The notes below the pieces were generated by a model that worked only from the letters and a program-made list of their open reading frames with translations, was not told the DNA's origin and searched no databases. This document shows, piece by piece, positions 56,743-64,000 of a stretch of 64,000 nucleotides of DNA. The stretch spans positions 434,001-498,000 of the forward strand of contig NZ_FXXL01000006.1 of assembly GCF_900184685.1 (NCBI RefSeq), in the 5' to 3' direction. Made by a program: the position numbers and the translations under genes. Each line of letters starts with the position of its first letter. Position 1 is the stretch's first letter. The DNA is from Butyricimonas sp. Marseille-P3923 (GTDB lineage: Bacteria; Bacteroidota; Bacteroidia; Bacteroidales; Marinifilaceae).

Positions 56743-57018
56743 ATGGACAAAAGAAACAAATTATGGAGACACCGGCAAATGACACGCGTGTTCAAAGCTC
56801 GCATGATTCTTTATGCCGCTTATAGACATTGCATTATTCACGAGGATGGCAGTATTGATAGTCATCCGCATTGGTTCGAGTTGGCAAAAGAAAAATGGGC
56901 AAGAGTTTACAAAACCTCAGGAACTCCATGTAACTGTTCGATGTGCAGAGGAGAAAAGTATAACCGCAAGGAATACAAGAAAGAAACTCTGCGCATTATC
57001 AAAGAATCATTGGATTAG
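56743..57018 (+). CDS. Small CxCxxC protein of unknown function
   Basis: A 91-residue basic protein, starting at ATG 56743 (AGAG upstream). The N-terminal part has many Arg/Lys and aromatic residues; the C-terminal part has TPCNCSMCRGEKYNRKE, a CxCxxC-type motif followed by KY/R residues, as in widespread small uncharacterised proteins with a CSCxMC-type ending. A metal- or nucleic-acid-binding role is possible. It is alone in a stretch with many intergenic repeats. Confidence 0.6.
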   Translation: MDKRNKLWRHRQMTRVFKARMILYAAYRHCIIHEDGSIDSHPHWFELAKEKWARVYKTSGTPCNCSMCRGEKYNRKEYKKETLRIIKESLD

Positions 57019-57029
57019 CCAATAGATTG

Positions 57030-57186
57030 AAACGTCATGAGGGGGACAAAAGTCCTTGTCTAAACTCAACTCTCCCTCTGTTTCCAGAAAAACTCACCAG
57101 CACTTCCTCTGTTCATAGAGAAGGTAGCGGCGTAGCCGACGGAGGAGTTTTAGAGGAAAATGATTTTTGACACCCTCATAACGTTT
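57030..57186. repeat. 157-base element with 14-base inverted ends
   Basis: Ends AAACGTCATGAGGG (57030-57043) and CCCTCATAACGTTT (57173-57186) are complementary with one mismatch. Inside lie the small hairpin GACAA/TTGTC, a GC-rich GGTAGCGGCGTAGCCGACGG stretch and purine-rich GGAGGAGTTTTAGAGG. No open frame is convincing. It may be a miniature inverted-repeat element; its copies elsewhere cannot be checked here. Confidence 0.55.
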
Positions 57187-57344
57187 GTTAAATCAAACAA
57201 AGCACTCAAAACAACAGCTATTACAAATAGTTTCATCCCAACATTTGATTAACGCCAGAAACTACAAAATACGCCATTTTGATACCATAAAAAACTTTTC
57301 ACGCACCTTTTATCCTTATAGAAAATAAAAACAATGAATTATGA

Positions 57345-57372
57345 CATTTTATCTTCCATGGAAGATAAAATG
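57345..57372. repeat. 28-base perfect palindrome
   Basis: Positions 57345-57372 are their own reverse complement without any loop, centred on CCATGG and flanked by AT-rich sequence. It is followed closely by the larger foldback. A palindrome of this length is unlikely by chance and could be a protein-binding site or an element end. Confidence 0.7.
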
Positions 57373-57417
57373 ACACACTAGGGCTATAGATACTGAATTA
57401 ACAGGGGAAACCTCTCC

Positions 57418-57619
57418 AATACAGTTATAAATGCAGTATCAATTCCGTATCACTTCCGGATGAATAGTACTTATAAAACTTTAGTAGTCCTTTTAATTCC
57501 CTATAAGAACGCTATTATAGTATAGGGTTTTAATAGCGTTTTAATAGGGAACTAATAGCGTTTTACACGGAAGTGAACCGGAAGTGATACACCATTGATA
57601 CGGGATTCATTACTGTATT
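57418..57619. repeat. About 200-base near-palindromic foldback element
   Basis: Outer arms 57418-57459 and 57578-57619 (42 bases each) are complementary at about 35 positions, with blocks AATACAGT, GTATCAAT and GTATCACTTCCGG each mirrored. Nested inside, 57495-57517 and 57531-57553 pair at 20 of 23 positions around a 13-base loop, including a perfect AACGCTATTA/TAATAGCGTT. The whole forms one long hairpin. It is upstream of the ileS promoter, so it is not in the ileS leader. Confidence 0.75.
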
Positions 57620-57744
57620 CCAGACGACTAGAGAATAACCTCTCGTAAATCACCGGGGAAAAGAAAATTGCACGTGTCGATATCGCGATCGAGTAAAAAA
57701 AGACATCAATTCCTATCAGTATTTCTACTTTCTAAATAAAATGG

Positions 57745-57752
57745 TATATTTG
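57745..57752 (+). promoter_or_regulatory. -7 element of ileS
   Basis: TATATTTG fits TAnnTTTG exactly and lies 53 bases before the ileS ATG. The -33 half is only TTTC at the right distance, so the promoter is probable and not fully consensus. The leader is too short for a T-box. Confidence 0.55.
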
Positions 57753-57805
57753 CAACTTGATTTTTTAAACGTGCAATAATAATATCTAAAAAGTTAGGAG
57801 TCACG

Positions 57806-60800
57806 ATGGACAAAAAATTCCAAAAGTACAAAGGATTGGATCTCTCTCAGGTAAACAAAGACGTCCTGAAAGAGTGGAAAGCTCAACACACGTTCGAGGA
57901 GAGCTTGAAGATTAGAGAGGGGCATCCCTCGTTTGTCTTTTTTGAAGGTCCCCCTTCGGCAAACGGTATGCCGGGTATTCACCACGTAATGGCACGGACG
58001 ATTAAAGATATTATTTGCAGGTACAAAACTTTACAAGGATTTCTCGTTGAACGGAAAGCGGGATGGGATACCCACGGACTTCCGGTTGAATTGGGCGTGG
58101 AAAAGAAACTCGGTATCACGAAAGAGAATATCGGGAAAACCATATCGGTGGCAGACTACAACAAAGAATGTCGTGCGGACGTGATGAAATTCACCCGTGA
58201 GTGGGAAGACTTAACCGACAAGATGGGATACTGGGTAAACATGGAAGACCCGTACATCACCTACGACAACCGGTATATCGAAACCTTGTGGTACCTGTTG
58301 AAACAACTGTACGAAAAAGGATTCCTTTACAAGGGATACACCATACAACCCTACTCCCCGGCGGCAGGAACCGGGTTGAGCACGCACGAACTGAACCAAC
58401 CGGGATGCTATCGGGACGTGAAGGACACCACGTGCGTAGCACAATTCAAAGTGGTACGGGACGAGAAATCGGAAAAGCTGTTCGCGCATAGCGACGAAGT
58501 GTACTTCACCGCGTGGACAACTACCCCGTGGACATTACCATCCAACACGGCATTGGCTGTAGGCCCCGCTATCACGTACGTGGAAGTGAAAACTTACAAC
58601 CCGTATACATTCCGCCCTGTAACCCTTATTTTGGCGAAAGACCGCTTCAGCGCTTACTTTAACAAGAAAGCGGAGGATATTGCCCTAGGTGATTACAAGG
58701 AGGGAGATAAACTTATTCCTTACGAGGTGGTTGCCGAATATCAAGGCACGGAACTCGAGGGCATCCGTTACGAGCAATTGTTACCGTGGATGACACCCAT
58801 GGGCGACGCATTCCGCGTGATCTTGGGTGATTACGTGAGCACGGAGGACGGTACTGGTATCGTGCATATCGCCCCGACTTTCGGTGCGGACGACGACCGG
58901 GTTGCCAAGATGGCAGGCATAGCTCCCATGTTGTTGATAGACAAAGATGGCAATAGACAACCGATGGTTGACAAGCGGGGACGTTTGTTCCTGCCGAGTG
59001 AAATCGACCCCGATTTCTTGAAAAACAACGTGAATATCGACTTGTACGGGGAGTTTGCCGGACGCTTCGTGAAAAACGCATACGACCCAGAATTAACGGA
59101 CAACGATCCCACGCTGGATATAGACCTGAGTATCCTGTTGAAACGGGAGAACAAAGCGTTCAAGGTAGAAAAACACGAGCATAACTACCCGCATTGCTGG
59201 CGCACGGATAAACCGGTGCTTTACTACCCGCTGGATTCTTGGTTTATCAAGACCACGGCGGTACGCGACCGGATGATCGAACTGAACAAAACGATCAACT
59301 GGAAACCCGCGAGCACGGGTGAAGGGCGTTTCGGCAAATGGTTGGAAAACCTCGTGGACTGGAATCTTTCCCGTTCCCGTTACTGGGGTACCCCGCTCCC
59401 GATATGGGTAAGCGAGGACGGAACCGAGAAAATATGCATCGGTTCGGTACAGGAATTAATGGAAGAGATGGAGAAAGCCGTACAAGCGGGCGTGATGAAG
59501 GAAAACCCGTTCAAGGATTTCAAAGCAGGAGATTACTCGAAAGAGAATTACGATAAAATAGATTTGCATCGCCCGTACGTGGATGACATTATACTGGTAT
59601 CGCCCACGGGACAACCGATGTACCGCGAGAAAGACCTGATCGACGTTTGGTTCGACTCGGGAGCCATGCCCTACGCGCAGGTGCACTACCCGTTCGAGAA
59701 CAAAGAGTTGATAGACAATCATATCAAATTCCCTGCCGACTTTATCGCCGAGGGAGTGGATCAAACCCGCGGGTGGTTCTTCACGCTTCACGCTATCGCC
59801 ACCATGGTGTTCGATTCCGTGGCGTTCAAGAATATCATCTCCAACGGGCTGGTACTGGATGCCAAAGGGAACAAGATGTCGAAACGGTTGGGCAACGCCA
59901 TCGACCCCTTCGACACGATCGAGAAACAGGGTTCCGATCCCTTGCGCTGGTACATGATTACTAACGCGCAACCGTGGGATAACTTGAAATTCGACATCGC
60001 CGGGGTGGAGGAAGTGAAGCGCAAATTTTTCGGAACGCTGTACAACACGTACAGTTTCTTTGCCTTGTACGCCAATATCGACAACTTCACGTATGCCGAG
60101 CCGGAAGTTCCGTTCAACGAAAGACCGGAGATCGACCGCTGGATACTTTCTTTACTCAATAGCTTGATCAAGGAAGTTACCGAGGCTTACGAGAGTTACG
60201 AACCGACCAGAGCCGGACGTGCTATACAGAATTTCGTGATCGAGAACCTGTCGAACTGGTACGTGCGTCTTTCCCGGAAACGTTACTGGGGAGGGGAACA
60301 AACCACGGACAAGTTGTCGGCTTACCAGACACTGTACACCTGCTTGGAAACCGTGGCTATCCTGTCGTCACCCATCGCACCGTTCTACATGGATCGCCTG
60401 TTCAAGGATTTGAACAGTGTCACCGGACGTTACACGACAAGCGTTCACCTCACGAATTTCCCCGTCGCTAACGACACGATGATAGACAAGCAACTGGAAG
60501 AACGGATGGATATGGCTCAACAGATATCCTCCATGGTACTCGGGTTGAGAAGGAAAGTTCAAATCCGCGTCCGCCAACCGCTTTGCAAGTTGTTGATCCC
60601 GATTTTGGACGAGGGGATGACCGCGCAATTGGATGCCGTGAAAAATATCATCCTGTCGGAAGTGAACGTGAAAGAGATCGAGTACATAACCGATACCGCC
60701 GGGATATTAATCAAGAAGATCAAACCGAACTTCAAGACTTTAGGCCCGAAATACGGCAAGTACATGAAGCAGATTTCCGCTCTCGTGGCAGAAATGGACC

Positions 60801-61234
60801 AGAACGACATCTATAATTTTGAAAAACAGGGTACTTACTCTTTGCAAGTAGGCACGGAGAATCTGGAATTGACACTGAACGACGTGGAAATCATGTCGGA
60901 AGATATCCCGGGCTGGCTGGTTGCCAACGAGGGACGATTGACGGTGGCTCTGGATATCAACATCACGAAAGAATTGCGCGAGGAAGGTATCGCCAGAGAG
61001 TTGATCAACCGGATTCAGAATTTGAGAAAGGAAAAAGATTTCAACGTGACGGACAAAATAGATCTTCAAATCGGCAAGCATAAAGACATTAACGATGCCG
61101 TGGAGAATTTCAAGGAGTATATCGCCAGTCAGGTTCTGGCAGAGAACGTTACGCTGGCAGACAAAGCCGATGAAGATGTGCAGATCATCGAAATCGACGA
61201 TATACATACTTTCATAAAGATTCAAAAAATGTAA
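57806..61234 (+). CDS. ileS: Isoleucine-tRNA ligase
   Basis: An 1142-residue class I aminoacyl-tRNA synthetase that charges tRNA-Ile. The adenylate motif is GMPGIHH (residues 54-60, the GIHH variant of HIGH), and the KMSKR loop is GNKMSKRLGN near 690. An editing domain lies between (ITYVEVKTYNP and GTGIVHIAPTFGADDDRVAK), and the C-terminal anticodon-binding region follows. The length is that of the long type common in Bacteroidota and eukaryotes. ATG 57806 has AGGAG eight bases upstream. The dksA-like and lspA genes follow, a conserved order. Confidence 0.96.
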   Translation: MDKKFQKYKGLDLSQVNKDVLKEWKAQHTFEESLKIREGHPSFVFFEGPPSANGMPGIHHVMARTIKDIICRYKTLQGFLVERKAGWDTHGLPVELGVEKKLGITKENIGKTISVADYNKECRADVMKFTREWEDLTDKMGYWVNMEDPYITYDNRYIETLWYLLKQLYEKGFLYKGYTIQPYSPAAGTGLSTHELNQPGCYRDVKDTTCVAQFKVVRDEKSEKLFAHSDEVYFTAWTTTPWTLPSNTALAVGPAITYVEVKTYNPYTFRPVTLILAKDRFSAYFNKKAEDIALGDYKEGDKLIPYEVVAEYQGTELEGIRYEQLLPWMTPMGDAFRVILGDYVSTEDGTGIVHIAPTFGADDDRVAKMAGIAPMLLIDKDGNRQPMVDKRGRLFLPSEIDPDFLKNNVNIDLYGEFAGRFVKNAYDPELTDNDPTLDIDLSILLKRENKAFKVEKHEHNYPHCWRTDKPVLYYPLDSWFIKTTAVRDRMIELNKTINWKPASTGEGRFGKWLENLVDWNLSRSRYWGTPLPIWVSEDGTEKICIGSVQELMEEMEKAVQAGVMKENPFKDFKAGDYSKENYDKIDLHRPYVDDIILVSPTGQPMYREKDLIDVWFDSGAMPYAQVHYPFENKELIDNHIKFPADFIAEGVDQTRGWFFTLHAIATMVFDSVAFKNIISNGLVLDAKGNKMSKRLGNAIDPFDTIEKQGSDPLRWYMITNAQPWDNLKFDIAGVEEVKRKFFGTLYNTYSFFALYANIDNFTYAEPEVPFNERPEIDRWILSLLNSLIKEVTEAYESYEPTRAGRAIQNFVIENLSNWYVRLSRKRYWGGEQTTDKLSAYQTLYTCLETVAILSSPIAPFYMDRLFKDLNSVTGRYTTSVHLTNFPVANDTMIDKQLEERMDMAQQISSMVLGLRRKVQIRVRQPLCKLLIPILDEGMTAQLDAVKNIILSEVNVKEIEYITDTAGILIKKIKPNFKTLGPKYGKYMKQISALVAEMDQNDIYNFEKQGTYSLQVGTENLELTLNDVEIMSEDIPGWLVANEGRLTVALDINITKELREEGIARELINRIQNLRKEKDFNVTDKIDLQIGKHKDINDAVENFKEYIASQVLAENVTLADKADEDVQIIEIDDIHTFIKIQKM

Positions 61235-61329
61235 CCTCCGCGGGCTATAACGAGTAAAAACGGATATTTTAGCAGCAGGAAGGTTGCAGAACGAATTTTT
61301 TTATTAACTTAGACAAAAACTTTACAACT

Positions 61330-61710
61330 ATGTCAGAGAAGACCAGATATTCGGACGAAGAGTTGCAGGAATTCAAAGAATTGATTCTTGAGAAACTCGA
61401 AAAGGCGAAAAGAGATTACGAGGTTTTGAAAGCCTCGATCTCCGGAAGCGACGGGAATGACATTGCCGACACATCCCCCACTTTCAAGGTATTGGAAGAG
61501 GGTGCATCCGTGCTCTCGAAAGAGGAAGCCGGACGTTTAGCCCAAAGGCAGGCGAAATTTATCGCGCATTTGGAAGCTGCATTGGTTAGAATTGAGAACA
61601 AGACATACGGAATTTGCCGGGTAACCGGGAAGTTGATCTCGAAAGAAAGATTACGCGCCGTGCCCCACGCCACGTTGAGCATGGACGCCAAAATGGGACA
61701 AGACTCTTGA
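61330..61710 (+). CDS. TraR/DksA-family transcription regulator
   Basis: A 126-residue protein with the DksA coiled-coil start (SDEELQEFKELILEKLEKAK) and the C-terminal zinc-finger region. The finger is degenerate: YGICRVTGKLISKERLRAVP keeps one Cys and lacks the other three, as is usual for Bacteroidota members, so zinc binding is unlikely. It probably binds the RNA polymerase secondary channel. It is between ileS and lspA, a conserved order. The stop codon lies inside the terminator hairpin. Confidence 0.88.
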   Translation: MSEKTRYSDEELQEFKELILEKLEKAKRDYEVLKASISGSDGNDIADTSPTFKVLEEGASVLSKEEAGRLAQRQAKFIAHLEAALVRIENKTYGICRVTGKLISKERLRAVPHATLSMDAKMGQDS

Positions 61711-61741
61711 TCGTTACAAGCGATCGAGAGTCGCTTTTTTT
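61702..61741 (+). terminator. Terminator overlapping the dksA-like stop codon
   Basis: A 12-bp stem (61702-61713 with 61721-61732, one G-T pair) with a 7-base loop is followed by GC and a run of seven T. lspA starts only 15 bases later, so it may be partial, letting some transcript reach lspA. Confidence 0.8.
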
Positions 61742-61755
61742 AATACTTTACAAGA

Positions 61756-62367
61756 ATGAGCACGGGGAAAAAGCTAATTATTTTTATTATCGCCCTTTTG
61801 ATCATCGATCAAGTCGTGAAGATTTGGATTAAAACGCACATGATGATCGGGGATGAATTCAGTGTCTTCGGGGACTGGTTCAAAATCCACTTTATAGAGA
61901 ATAACGGGATGGCTTTCGGGATGGAACTCGGGGGTGGCAAATGGGGCAAAACCGTTTTAAGCGTATTCCGCTTAGTTGCCGTTGTCGGCATCGCATGGTA
62001 CTTGAGACACCTGATCAAACAAAAAGCCCCGACCGGAGTGATTCTGTCTTTCGGGCTTATTTTCTGCGGTGCCGTGGGAAACATCATCGACAGTATGTTC
62101 TACGGGATGATATTCAATGACAGCTATTCCCAAGTGGCTACTTTATTCCCGAAGGGCGGAGGTTATTCCTCGTTCCTGCACGGGAAAGTGGTCGATATGC
62201 TTTATTTCCCGCTTTACGAGGGCTTCCTGCCCGAGTGGGTTCCGTTCTGGGGCAACAAGTTTTTCGTGTTCTTCCGTCCGGTATTCAACTTGGCAGACTC
62301 TTATATCACGATAGGCGTGCTGATGCTACTGCTTTTCCATCGCAAGTTTTTTGCAACGAAGAAGTAA
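61756..62367 (+). CDS. lspA: Lipoprotein signal peptidase
   Basis: A 203-residue inner-membrane aspartic protease that cuts lipoprotein signal peptides before the lipid-modified Cys. Four helices are seen; the catalytic Asp residues are Asp112 (GNIIDSMFYG) and Asp181 (FNLADSYITIG). An insert between them (GGGYSSFLHGKVVDMLYFPL) is typical of the phylum. It serves the many lipoproteins of this window. It directly follows the terminator of the dksA-like gene. Confidence 0.95.
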   Translation: MSTGKKLIIFIIALLIIDQVVKIWIKTHMMIGDEFSVFGDWFKIHFIENNGMAFGMELGGGKWGKTVLSVFRLVAVVGIAWYLRHLIKQKAPTGVILSFGLIFCGAVGNIIDSMFYGMIFNDSYSQVATLFPKGGGYSSFLHGKVVDMLYFPLYEGFLPEWVPFWGNKFFVFFRPVFNLADSYITIGVLMLLLFHRKFFATKK

Positions 62368-62391
62368 TTTAAACCTTTAAATCATTTTTCC

Positions 62392-62973
62392 ATGCACGAT
62401 GATGAATCCGGATTCATATCGAATATAAACGCGAAGAAGGAAATTGCGTGGAAGAAATTATACCGAAGTTACTACCCGGCTCTGTGCAATTACGCTTCCC
62501 GGATGATTCAAGATGAAGTGCTCGTGGAAGATATCGTGCAGGAATGTTTTATCAAATTATGGGATTCCCCCGTGACGTTTTCGAGTATCAGGGGGCTCAC
62601 GGGATGGCTTTACCAAGCGGTCTATACCCGCTCGTTGAACACGATACGGGATAAAGCCCGCACGAATAAGTTGCGACAGGATTTATGGGACTCCGCACAA
62701 GGGGAACCGACCGAGGAAGATGCTGTCGATTCGGCTATCGAAGAAGAGATATTACATAAATTCAGAACCATCATTACCCAACTTTCTCCCCAGCAACAGG
62801 AAATCATGAAAATGAGCATGGACGGGATGAAAGTAAAAGAAATCGCCGAAACCCTGAACGTGTCGGAGAACGCTATCAAAATGCAAAAAAAGAGGGCTTA
62901 TTCGGCCATACGGGAAGAACTCGGGGAATGCTGGAGCATCCTGCTCGTGACGTCGTTCCCGAATTTATTCTAA
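62392..62973 (+). CDS. Second ECF-type sigma factor
   Basis: A 193-residue sigma-70 family ECF factor. Region 2 is at DEVLVEDIVQECFIKLW and region 4 at KVKEIAETLNVSENAIKMQK. It is only 24 bases after lspA, so it may be read from that unit; no copy of the ECF block is seen before it. It pairs with the fecR gene at the window edge, which has a related block upstream. A susCD-type locus probably follows outside the window. Confidence 0.92.
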   Translation: MHDDESGFISNINAKKEIAWKKLYRSYYPALCNYASRMIQDEVLVEDIVQECFIKLWDSPVTFSSIRGLTGWLYQAVYTRSLNTIRDKARTNKLRQDLWDSAQGEPTEEDAVDSAIEEEILHKFRTIITQLSPQQQEIMKMSMDGMKVKEIAETLNVSENAIKMQKKRAYSAIREELGECWSILLVTSFPNLF

Positions 62974-63053
62974 AGATTTGTAATCTGTTATTACAAAAAA
63001 TGTAATAACAGAAAATGTAATATACATTCTCTTTATATTTTTCTTGAAATTTT

Positions 63054-63082
63054 TGTTACCCGTTTTTGTACCTCAGGTGTTT
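63054..63082 (+). promoter_or_regulatory. Diverged ECF-type promoter block before the second fecR
   Basis: TGTTACCC (63054-63061), six and then nine bases, then GTGTTT (63077-63082) keeps the spacing of the blocks at 24412 and 25074 (TGTCACCC, then TTGTCT). The palindromic GCGGGT half is lost. The gap to the fecR ATG (24 bases) matches the first system (22 bases). Confidence 0.5.
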
Positions 63083-63106
63083 TATTGATAAATTAAAAAC
63101 ACATTT

Positions 63107-64000
63107 ATGGCTCATTGGGACGAAATAGATGGTATATCCGGGAAATTGCTCAAGAAGATTCTGCTTGGGGAGGGCAGGGATTCACAAGAGGATTCCGGGC
63201 GGCTGACGGACAAATACAAGGATTGGGACACGCTTGCCAAACAATCCAAGAAGGTATTGAAGTATGACGCGAATAAGGCTTTCCGGGAATTGCAGCACCG
63301 GAAATATCGTCGCCGCCACTTGATGACACGATGGAGTGTCGCAGCGAGTATTATGCTGTTGTTCTCTCTCTCTATTTTCTTGATTCAGGAATCTCCCGAA
63401 GTGAAGCCCGTCAAGAAGATTGAGCCGGGGTACAAGAAAGCCACCCTAACCCTGTCCGACGGAACAAGCTGGGATATCCGGGAAACGGCGAAAGTGTTCC
63501 AAGTGAAGGATAGCGAGTTTAAAGTGGATTCGTGCGGGTTGAGTATATTCAATAATGCCATTGCTCCATCCCAAACAGAAACACAATACCACACGTTGAG
63601 CGTACCGAGAGGGGGCGAGTACAATTTAACCCTGTCGGACGGGACGCAAGTCTGGTTAAACTCGGAATCGGAATTACGTTTCCCCACGCGGTTCAACGCG
63701 AACAACCGGACGGTATATTGCAAGGGAGAGGTTTATTTCGATGTTACCCGGAACCCGGACTCTCCTTTTATCGTGAGATTGGATAAAGGTGAGGTCACGG
63801 TGTTAGGCACGGAGTTCTGCACGTCCGATTACGAGAATTCGGTCGTGGAAGTCACCCTCGTGACGGGTGCAGTCCGGTTCAAGGCAGAAAACGGGGATTC
63901 CGTGTCGCTGACTCCTTCCCAACGTCTGGTTTACAACACGGCAACCGACAGTATTTCCGTTACCACGGTGGACACCCGTGCATACACGGCGTGGAAGGAC
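63107..64000 (+). CDS. FecR-family anti-sigma factor, 3'-truncated by window edge
   Basis: 298 codons are visible from ATG 63107, and the frame is open at the right edge. A cytoplasmic N-terminal part of about 75 residues is followed by a membrane helix at about 77-95 (SVAASIMLLFSLSIFLIQ), then the FecR domain (RGGEYNLTLSDGTQVWLNS, VYCKGEVYFDVTRN, KGEVTVLGTEFCTSDY). The C-terminal DUF4974 part lies beyond the window. It should hold the sigma factor encoded just before it. Confidence 0.92.
   Translation, partial: MAHWDEIDGISGKLLKKILLGEGRDSQEDSGRLTDKYKDWDTLAKQSKKVLKYDANKAFRELQHRKYRRRHLMTRWSVAASIMLLFSLSIFLIQESPEVKPVKKIEPGYKKATLTLSDGTSWDIRETAKVFQVKDSEFKVDSCGLSIFNNAIAPSQTETQYHTLSVPRGGEYNLTLSDGTQVWLNSESELRFPTRFNANNRTVYCKGEVYFDVTRNPDSPFIVRLDKGEVTVLGTEFCTSDYENSVVEVTLVTGAVRFKAENGDSVSLTPSQRLVYNTATDSISVTTVDTRAYTAWKD

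Noticed and set aside
57619-57806. A T-box or other isoleucine-sensing leader before ileS
   Set aside because: The TATATTTG element leaves a leader of only about 50 bases, and no T-box sequence is seen. T-boxes are also unusual in this phylum.
1-64000. Prophage, insertion sequence or integrative element
   Set aside because: No transposase, integrase, phage or conjugation gene was recognised in any frame; only small non-coding repeats suggest mobile DNA.

Overview
The window reads as a chromosomal segment of a Bacteroidota gut bacterium, order Bacteroidales. The evidence is the SusC/SusD pair, FecI/FecR-type sigma/anti-sigma pairs, promoters of the TTG - 19/20 bp - TAnnTTTG type, the Bacteroidota gene orders ftsX-DUF3098-uppP-truB-queA and ileS-dksA-lspA, and many secreted peptidases. 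Gene content fits Odoribacteraceae (Butyricimonas/Odoribacter-like), but that is an inference from the types of genes; no marker gene here was compared with a database.

Layout. 1-1007 is the 3' part of a mannose-1-phosphate guanylyltransferase, converging on a leftward envelope/housekeeping run (1034-12254): CBS/DUF21 membrane protein, LptC, TPR protein, pantothenate kinase CoaX, Mfd, QueA, TruB, UppP, DUF3098 protein and FtsX. A good promoter lies before ftsX. A divergent tRNA-Gly/tRNA-Leu pair follows, then leftward clpB, mtnA, an unknown secreted protein and a MATE exporter, and a leftward tRNA-Leu(CAA). A TonB-dependent receptor and a HAD phosphatase point right and converge on a second MATE exporter.

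24412-38885 is the most distinctive accessory locus: an ECF sigma factor, a FecR anti-sigma, two tandem paralogous zinc metalloproteases (HExxHxxGxxH), a SusC receptor with an STN signalling domain, SusD, a DUF4843 lipoprotein and a PKD-like lipoprotein. It looks like a peptide/protein-acquisition system under cell-surface signalling. The sigma gene and the fecR gene are each preceded by the same 14-base block (TGTCACCCGCGGGT), exactly 9 bases before TTGTCT, which suggests sigma autoregulation. A diverged version with the same spacing precedes a second fecR at the right edge (62392-64000).

39141-52715 holds a DUF2059 protein, an S37-type serine peptidase, the Kdo transferase WaaA, a DUF4252-like protein, a complete tripartite RND efflux system (outer membrane factor, adaptor, pump), an S46 dipeptidyl-peptidase of DPP7 type and an unknown secreted protein. 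With the metalloproteases this gives four extracytoplasmic peptidases in 25 kb, pointing to peptide use. 52933-56650 is an operon of aspartate kinase, a DPM1-like glycosyltransferase and a GT-C membrane glycosyltransferase. A small CxCxxC protein follows, then a 787-base gene-free stretch, then ileS, a DksA-like regulator, lspA and the second sigma/FecR pair.

Non-coding structure is unusually rich. Several intergenic gaps carry long inverted repeats: a perfect 33-base inverted repeat enclosing three small hairpins (49556-49692), AT-rich GATTTA-type foldbacks (42278-42354, 46312-46412), and, before ileS, a 28-base perfect palindrome, a roughly 200-base near-palindromic foldback and a 157-base element with 14-base inverted ends. 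A strong 14-bp hairpin also lies inside the start of lptC. No rRNA, CRISPR array, insertion sequence or prophage gene was seen.
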